Of a DNA stretch of 64,000 nt, positions 58,343-64,000 are shown in pieces (within the stretch, counting starts at the first letter, position 1; each line of letters starts with the position of its first letter). This DNA comes from Perognathus longimembris pacificus (lineage: Eukaryota > Chordata > Mammalia > Rodentia > Heteromyidae): positions 53,841,934 to 53,905,933 of the forward strand of contig NC_063169.1 in NCBI RefSeq assembly GCF_023159225.1, written 5' to 3'. The notes under the pieces were generated by a model. The model did no database searches. It saw only the letters and a program-made list of their open reading frames with translations, and was not told the DNA's origin. Position numbers and translations under genes: made by a program.

Positions 58343-58585
58343 TTTTAAACTTTTATTTATTTATTTATTTGTTTGTTTGTTTGTTTGTTTATTGCCAGTC
58401 CTAGGGCTTGGACTCAGGGCCTGAGCCCTGTATCTGAGCTTCGTTTTGCTCAAGGCTAGCACTCTACCACTTGAGCCACAGCACCCACTTCTGGCATTTT
58501 CTGTGTATGTGGTGCTGAGGAATCAAACCCAGGGCTTCATGCATGCTAGGCCAGCACTCTACCACTAAACCACCTTCCCAGGCCC
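58343..58585 (-). repeat. ID-like dimeric SINE with (TTTA/TTTG)n tail
   Basis: A full dimer on the minus strand whose tail has expanded into TTTA and TTTG units. A perfect 15-nt TSD, TTGACAATAAGTTTT, lies at 58328-58342 and 58586-58600. Confidence 0.93.
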
Positions 58586-58914
58586 TTGACAATAAGTTTT
58601 CTACCAGCCCTGTATACAGACACTGCAAATTTACAGAAGAAAAATGTGCCCTGTAAAGCTTCTTCTACTCAGGTACGTTGCACTTTGAATCATTTGAGTA
58701 CTCAATATTGAATGACTGTGCTCAAGGCCCAGGCCTTTGTTTCTCTCCATAATATAGCTACCAGAAGAAAAAGACAAGCATAGAGCTACTGACCTGCTGA
58801 CCAGCTCCCCTGCACCTGTGCACATCTGGGAGACAGATACAACAACTACACACTGTGGAAGATGTCTCCAAAGATGCTACCATCGATTCCCTCTGTGAGC
58901 ACACCCCTATGCTC

Positions 58915-59270
58915 CTATTGAGGCATCCCCTCTCCTTTGAGTCTGAGTTGGCATTGTGATTGCTTTGACAAGAGAAGACAACATAAGTAATGTCCTGGAA
59001 ATGCTGAGACCAAATTAGGATAATGGACAGTTTCTCCTGAGGCCTACAGATGGCCAACCGACACCCAGTCATGGAAATGAGCCTTCTGGGACTCTGTGGG
59101 TCCAGTTAAATCCTCAGGTAGTTACCATCCCCACAAAATTCAGAGAAGGCAAAACCAAAAACACACACCTGCACCTACCCAGCTCACTTAAGTTGTGCGA
59201 GACAGTCACAGATTTCTGATTAAAGGCACTGTATCTCATGTGGTCACGTGGCAACACAGAAATGGAACCC
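58915..59270 (+). mobile_element. Possible MaLR-type LTR, diverged
   Basis: The landmarks GTTGGCATTGTGATTGCTTT, CAAGAGAAGACAAC, TCATGGAAATGAGCC and TGATTAAAGGCACTGTATCT follow the order seen in MLT1-like LTRs. The match is weak and I see no TSD. Confidence 0.4.
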
Positions 59271-59726
59271 ATACCTTTCAGAATAAGAGACCAACACTGT
59301 GAGCAAAAACTGCTGGCCCAGTCTACAGTGGAAACCAACCTCACCTGCTTTTCATGTAGCCCTTCATATTGCAGAGAGGATGCACAAGAAACAGAAGTAA
59401 AGCTCCCGTGCAGGCAGCTCCTGAATAACATGATCTTCCCACCACATCTCAGACACTTGGACAGGTGACATTGTGGAGTTAATCTCAGGTCTCTGCAAAT
59501 CTATCTGCTTTGAGATCACTATGGTCACATCTACTTCCAGGATGGAGTCCCTCTACCATTCAGCCACTAATGCTCTGTGCTACAGTTTGGATCTTGACTA
59601 GCCTTAAAGGCTCATGTGTTAATGGCTTGTTCCTTACCTTTGGTACTACTAGTAGACATTGGAAACTTTAGAAGTAGGGTTTAGTAGAAAGGAAGGTCCC
59701 CTGAAAGAGACATTAGGACTCTTTTT

Positions 59727-59940
59727 TTTTTTTTTTTTTTTTTTTTGCCAGTCCTGGGCCTTGGACTCAGGGCCTGAGCACTGTCCCTGGCTTCTTCCCG
59801 CTCAAGGCTAGCACTCCGCCACTTGAGCCACAGCGCCGCTTCTGGCCGCTTTTTCTGTCTATGTGGTGCTGGGGAATCGAACCTAGGGCCTCGGGTATAC
59901 CGAGGCAGGCACTCTTGCCACTAGGCTATATCCCCAGCCC
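59727..59940 (-). repeat. Young ID-like dimeric SINE nested in an LTR
   Basis: A full dimer of the CTCGGGTATAC/CTAGGTTCG type on the minus strand. A perfect 16-nt TSD, CATTAGGACTCTTTTT, lies at 59711-59726 and 59941-59956. Confidence 0.95.
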
Positions 59941-60076
59941 CATTAGGACTCTTTTTAACTCCATGAGGTGACTGGGCTTCTTCTGTCATGTTCCTGCACA
60001 ACATCCTGCCTAGTTACAACCCAGAAGCGATAGGAACAATAGGCCATGAGCACAAACCTCTAAAACCAGGAACTGT

Positions 60077-60325
60077 CCGGCACCTGTGTCTCATGACCTA
60101 TAATCCTAGCTACTCAGGAGGCTGAGATCTGAGGACTGCAGTTCAAAGCCAGCCTTGGCAGGAAAGGCCATAGACTCTTATCTCTAATTAACCACCAGAA
60201 AACCAGAAGTGGCACTGTGACTCAAAGTGGCAGAGCACTGGCCTTCAGCAAAAGAGCTCAGGGACAGTGCCTAGGCCCTGAGTTCAAGCCCCATGGCTGA
60301 CAAAAAGATAAAAAATTAAAACAAT
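60077..60325 (+). repeat. B1-ID SINE nested in an LTR
   Basis: Both halves are present, with an A-rich tail. AAACCAGGAAC before and AAACCAGAAAC after form an imperfect TSD. Confidence 0.87.
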
Positions 60326-60535
60326 AACAACAAAAACCCCAAACCAGAAACCCAAATAAGATTTCTTTCACTTTAAGTTGATTATTTCGATTATATTTTG
60401 TCACAGTGATGGAAAAGTTGACGAACACACTTCAGCTGTGGAGAAGTTGATACAGTCTCCTAATAAAAAGAAATCAGGAAGTTGTCAGATCATCGCTAAT
60501 TTTTTTTAATGTATAGTACTAAAAATGCATCAAGA

Positions 60536-60771
60536 AGCCAGGTACCAGAGGCTCACACCTGTAATCCTAGCTACTCAGGAGGATCTGTGGGTTGTGGTTC
60601 AAAGTCAGCCCAGGCAGAAAAGTCCATGAAACTCTCATCTGCAGTCAACCAGCAAAAAAGCCAGAAGTGGAAACTATGGCTCAAGTGGTAGAGTGCTAGC
60701 CTTGAGTAAAAAAGCTCAGGAACAGTGCCCAGGCCCTGAGTTCAAGCTCTAGGACTAGCGTACGCATGCAT

Positions 60772-60813
<42 letters not shown>
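60536..60813 (+). repeat. B1-ID SINE with (CA)n tail
   Basis: A complete copy ends CTAGGACTAGCGTACGCATG, followed by CATGTACACAC and about 18 CA units. No poly(A) and no clear TSD. Confidence 0.85.
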
Positions 60814-60816
<3 letters not shown>

Positions 60817-60832
60817 TGACCTTGACACTGAA

Positions 60833-60927
60833 AGTAGAGGTGTGGCACAAGTGGTAGACTGCCAGCTTTGAGTGAAAAAGCAAAACAAGAGCTTGAGACC
60901 TTGAGTTCAAATATCAGTACCAGTACT

Positions 60928-60977
<50 letters not shown>
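60833..60977 (+). repeat. SINE right half with (CA)n tail
   Basis: Only the ID-like right half is present (GCACAAGTGGTAGACTGCC, TTGAGTTCAAATATC), followed by CAGTACTGACACAC and about 23 CA units. Confidence 0.8.
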
Positions 60978-60978
<1 letters not shown>

Positions 60979-61141
60979 GAGAGATACATGCATAATATGA
61001 GACACCAGATTACACAACAGCCTATGACCTATCCAGTTCTTCATACAACTCCTTATACACACAACCTCATTTAATCTTCTCAGTAAGCCTATAGGTCAAT
61101 TAACTGCTTTTATCTCCATCTTATAGATGGAGATAAACTAA

Positions 61142-61230
61142 AGCTTAGAGGGTCACAGTGCACTCAATGATCAAGCACTTGCCTACCATGTGCAAAGACC
61201 TGGGTTCAATCCATACTCCTGCAAAACAAC
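61142..61230 (+). repeat. ID monomer, diverged
   Basis: The monomer contains ATGATCAAGCACTTGCC and CCTGGGTTCAATCCATAC with an AAC-rich tail. Confidence 0.62.
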
Positions 61231-61301
61231 AATAACAACAAAAACAAAGCAAGAATGCCAAACCATTAACTTGAAGGACCAACATTCAAAAACAGAAGTT
61301 G

Positions 61302-61534
61302 GATGCCAGTATCTCATGCTTATAATCCTAGCTACTCATGAGACTGCAATCTGAAGATCAAAGTTCAAAACCAGCCCTAGTAGAGGCTCTCTTATCTCCC
61401 AAGTAAGGGTTCTCTTATCTCCAAGTAACAACCAAAAAGCCACAAGGGCTGTGGCTCAAGTGACAGAGTGCTAGAGTTGAGCAAAAGAGCTTAGGGCCAA
61501 TTCCCAGGCCTTGAGTTCAAACCTCAGGACAGGT

Positions 61535-61577
<43 letters not shown>
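61302..61577 (+). repeat. B1-ID SINE with (CA)n tail
   Basis: Both halves are present, with a short duplication in the linker (TCTCTTATCTCC twice). The end is CAGGACAGGTGCACAC followed by about 19 CA units. Confidence 0.84.
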
Positions 61578-61578
<1 letters not shown>

Positions 61579-62535
61579 ACAAACACACAGATGTCTGCTA
61601 GATCTAGTCTAAGTCTCTAGTTCTTCACTAGGAAAATTCTGTGCTCCTTGAAGGTATGAATCCTCCATATGGACATGTTTGGACTGTACACATTTCAAAA
61701 AAATGCTCTCTCAAGAAATGCTTTAGTGCAGGCTGGCTGCACTAAAGGTCATGAGGTGAGCAGGAATCTATCAGGTACAGCCCCAAACCACAGACGCTGC
61801 AGGTGAACCTAGGACCTGAGCCAACCTCCAACTCCACCCCAGGAAGCAGTCAGACTATCTAAACGCCTCTCCTGCAAATCTTCACCAACTGTTCCCCACA
61901 AGAGTTTCTGAGTGGAACCTTGTTTCCCTTTTAGAATGAGGCTGAGAACTCAGCAAGATGGGAGATTGCAAAGGACTCCACAGAAATTTTTAAGACTTAT
62001 TAACAAGGTGTTTTTCCAACTATGAAAAAATTCACACAAAAAAGTTGTATTCATCAAAATTCAAGCAACACAAAAATGTTGGTTTTTTTTTTAACTCACT
62101 AAAGAAATGTACCCAAGGGTAACCTCTGGGAATACTTTGTAATTTAGAAATAAAAATAGCAGAGCCTCACTGATTTTGCAGCCAAGTCAGTCAAGGCAGT
62201 GGCCCCTAGAATTTTCTACTTCCCACCTGGTTTACCTCAATGTGCCCTCAGCTATGGAGGAGGAGATTTTCTGACTTTCTCTCTCCCTTATCACACACAC
62301 TAGCCCACAACTGGGTTTTAGGGTACCTGGTATTAGGAAATCGGGCTCAGTAAAACTGGACAGCTCAGAATTTGTGTTTAGGAACACAGGTCATTAAAAG
62401 ACTGACAGAACAAACAGCATGCCACAGTGATCTCTCAGTTTAAAGTGATATGTTCAGAAAAAGTTTCTTATGAGACTCATTCTAAGACCAACTGAAATCT
62501 ATAATAAATTTCAGGTCATTTTATATCTTAATGTT
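61578..62535. other. Intron 1, unclassified sequence
   Basis: About 960 bp with no recognised repeat or gene. Confidence 0.5.
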
Positions 62536-62549
62536 AAAAATGTAGTGTG

Positions 62550-62770
62550 CAGGGGCTGGGTATGACGTGGTGTTAGAGTGCTTGCCTAGCATGCATGAAG
62601 CCCTGGGTTCAATTCCTCAACACCACATAAACAGAAAAAACAGGAAGTGGTGCTGTAGCCTAAGTGGTAGAGTGCTAGCCTTGAGCAAAAATAAGCCAGG
62701 GACAGTGCTCAGGCCTCAAGTTCAAGCACCAGGACTGGCTAAATAAATAAATAAATAAATAAAGCAAAAC
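62550..62770 (+). repeat. ID-like dimeric SINE with (AAAT)n tail
   Basis: An older dimer ending GGACTGGCT, followed by six AAAT units. The TSDs AAAAATGTAGTGTG and AAAAACGTAGTGTG (one mismatch) lie at 62536-62549 and 62771-62784. Confidence 0.91.
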
Positions 62771-62874
62771 AAAAACGTAGTGTGTGATCCTGAGTGCTAA
62801 CCCACTCACACTTGGAAATATTTACAGATAGGATTTCTTTTAGAAAGAATAAGAAACAAGCTACTCTAGAGGCT

Positions 62875-63113
62875 GAAGCAGGGCACCTGTGGGTCATGCC
62901 TGTAATCCTAGCTACGCAGAAGGCTGAGATCTGAGAATCACAGTTCAAAGCCAGTTTGAGCAGAAAAGTCCCTGTGAGACTCTGATCTCCCATTAACCAC
63001 TCAAAAACCAGAAGTGGTGCTGTGGCTCAAAGTGGTAGAGCACTAGCCTTGAGCAAAAGAGCTAAGGGGCAGCACCCAGGCCCTGAGTTCAAGCCCTATG
63101 ACCAACAACAAGA
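62875..63113 (+). repeat. B1-ID SINE
   Basis: A complete copy with both halves, ending TATGACCAACAACAAGAAAA. Confidence 0.85.
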
Positions 63114-63454
63114 AAAGAGTCTGGGATCCAGATTTTTGCAGTTCAAAGTTAGTCCACAGAGAAAAGTCTACAAGAATCCAAAATGTCCAGCAAAAAGCAG
63201 AGCTGGAGGTGTGACAGGAGCACCAATTGAACAAGCAATCCTAGTAAGAACAAGGCCTTGATTTTTTTTTAAAGATCTAGCACCATCCCCTTAAAAAACT
63301 GAAAATAGAGGAATAAACACATTTATCATCTGTTAATTTTTACAACAGTGCCAAGAGAATTCAATGAAAAAATGGTCTTTTAAATAAATGATATTAGGAC
63401 AATTAAGCATCTATGCAAAAGAACTGGATCTCTATCTCACACGATATATAAAAA

Positions 63455-63575
63455 GTGCCCCTGAGGACCTGATACATACTTGTGATCCCAACACTCAGGA
63501 AGCTGAGACAGGAAGATCACTAGTCCAAGATCAATGTCCTCTACATATTGAGATCCCAAGTTAAAAGGAACAACT
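63455..63575 (+). repeat. B1-like monomer
   Basis: B1 landmarks TTGTGATCCCAACACTCAGG and CTGAGACAGGAAGATCAC are visible. The 3' end is diverged. Confidence 0.7.
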
Positions 63576-63762
63576 CCAAAATAATTTAATGATAAAAATT
63601 TAAGAGTACTTTACAATAAAGAAAAAAATTAACAGCAAAACTCATAAATCCTCAGAAAAAATGTAGGTATAAATTTTTATGACATTGGATTGGATAAGTA
63701 ATTCTTACATGGGACATAAAACTATAAGCTAAAAGATGGACTTGATAAAAATTAAAACCTTT

Positions 63763-63860
63763 GGACTGTGGATGTAATTCAGTGGTAGCATATTTGTCTA
63801 GCATGCATAAAGACCTGAGTTGTACCTCCAGCACATCTAAACCAATCAATAAAATAAAAT
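63763..63860 (+). repeat. ID monomer
   Basis: A monomer contains GTGGATGTAATTCAGTGG and CTAGCATGCATAAAGACC with an AAATAAAAT tail. Confidence 0.72.
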
Positions 63861-63863
63861 AAA

Positions 63864-63975
63864 GGTTGGCCATGATGGTGCACACCTATATTCCCAGTTA
63901 TTCAGGAAATAGAGATAGGAGAAAGCTCAATGTCAACCCAGGCAAAAGCATGGAATACTATCTGAAGACATAAAC
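63864..63975 (+). repeat. B1-like monomer
   Basis: A B1 copy contains GGTTGGCCATGATGGTGC and TTCCCAGTTATTCAGG directly after the ID tail. Confidence 0.72.
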
Positions 63976-64000
63976 TAAAAGCAAAAGTAGAGGCAAGGTT

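Larger units (their letters stand above)
59578..60440 (+). mobile_element. MaLR-like LTR split by two nested SINEs
   Basis: The LTR pieces are 59578-59726, 59957-60076 and 60340-60440. Landmarks are GCTACAGTTTGGATCTTG, GGCTCATGTGTTAATGG, TTCACTTTAAGTTGATTATT and TTTTGTCACAGTGATGGAAA. Removing the two SINEs restores one collinear element, related to those at 15868 and 51540. Confidence 0.68.
1..64000 (-). other. MAP3K5: MAP3K5 gene body, partial (intron 1 to intron 7)
   Basis: The whole window lies inside MAP3K5, transcribed from high to low coordinates. MAP3K5 (ASK1) is a cytoplasmic MAP3K that activates the MKK4/7-JNK and MKK3/6-p38 pathways under oxidative and ER stress. Reduced thioredoxin bound to its N-terminal region holds it inactive. 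Six exons are visible. Apparent intron lengths are 7855 bp (2-3), 6001 bp (3-4), 910 bp (4-5), 861 bp (5-6) and 924 bp (6-7). Intron 1 exceeds 42.5 kb and intron 7 exceeds 4.0 kb. The kinase domain, promoter and exon 1 are outside the window. Exon numbers follow the human gene as I remember it. Confidence 0.93.

Noticed and set aside
21456..64000. MAP3K5 exon 1 or an alternative promoter
   Set aside because: No GC-rich or CpG-dense segment and no match to the ASK1 N-terminal peptide ending in DRFYNA.
1..64000. CRISPR array, operon or microbial defence system
   Set aside because: The repeats are dispersed SINEs and microsatellites in mammalian introns. No regularly spaced direct repeats or prokaryotic genes occur.

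Overview
This is nuclear DNA from a rodent. It is dominated by short retroposons of two related kinds. One is an ID-like dimer resembling the IDL-Geo SINE described from Geomyoidea. The other joins a B1-like left half to an ID-like right half. Their abundance, and the many copies with intact target-site duplications (TSDs), point to a kangaroo rat, pocket mouse or pocket gopher. That assignment is inferred from repeat content and was not tested by a search.

The only protein-coding gene I can support is MAP3K5 (ASK1), on the minus strand. Six consecutive coding exons, which I number 2 to 7 after the human gene, lie at 21316-21455, 13437-13460, 7242-7435, 6163-6331, 5195-5301 and 4100-4270. All have canonical AG acceptors and GT donors. 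The reading phase is kept across every junction and there is no stop or frameshift. They encode about 268 residues, matching roughly human residues 150-417: most of the thioredoxin-binding domain and the start of the TPR-rich central regulatory region. Exon 1 lies beyond base 64000 and exon 8 below base 1. Positions 21456-64000 are therefore intron 1 (at least 42.5 kb in the window) and 1-4099 is part of intron 7.

The introns carry about 24 ID-like dimers, about 22 B1-ID SINEs, assorted ID and B1 monomers, several LTR-like elements, a minus-strand L1 fragment and four L1 3' tails. They also carry (CA)n and purine-rich simple repeats and a set of small tandem duplications. Several SINEs are nested inside older repeats, which gives relative ages.

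The most unusual structures are two composite SINE insertions, each bounded by one pair of target-site duplications (30579-31102 and 35727-36142). Others are a group of B1-ID SINEs with (CA)n tails instead of poly(A), a SINE with a 28-A tail starting 30 bp from the exon 7 splice donor, and a 24-nt microexon carrying the cysteine equivalent to human Cys200. I found no new enzyme system, and no CRISPR array, tRNA, rRNA or second gene.
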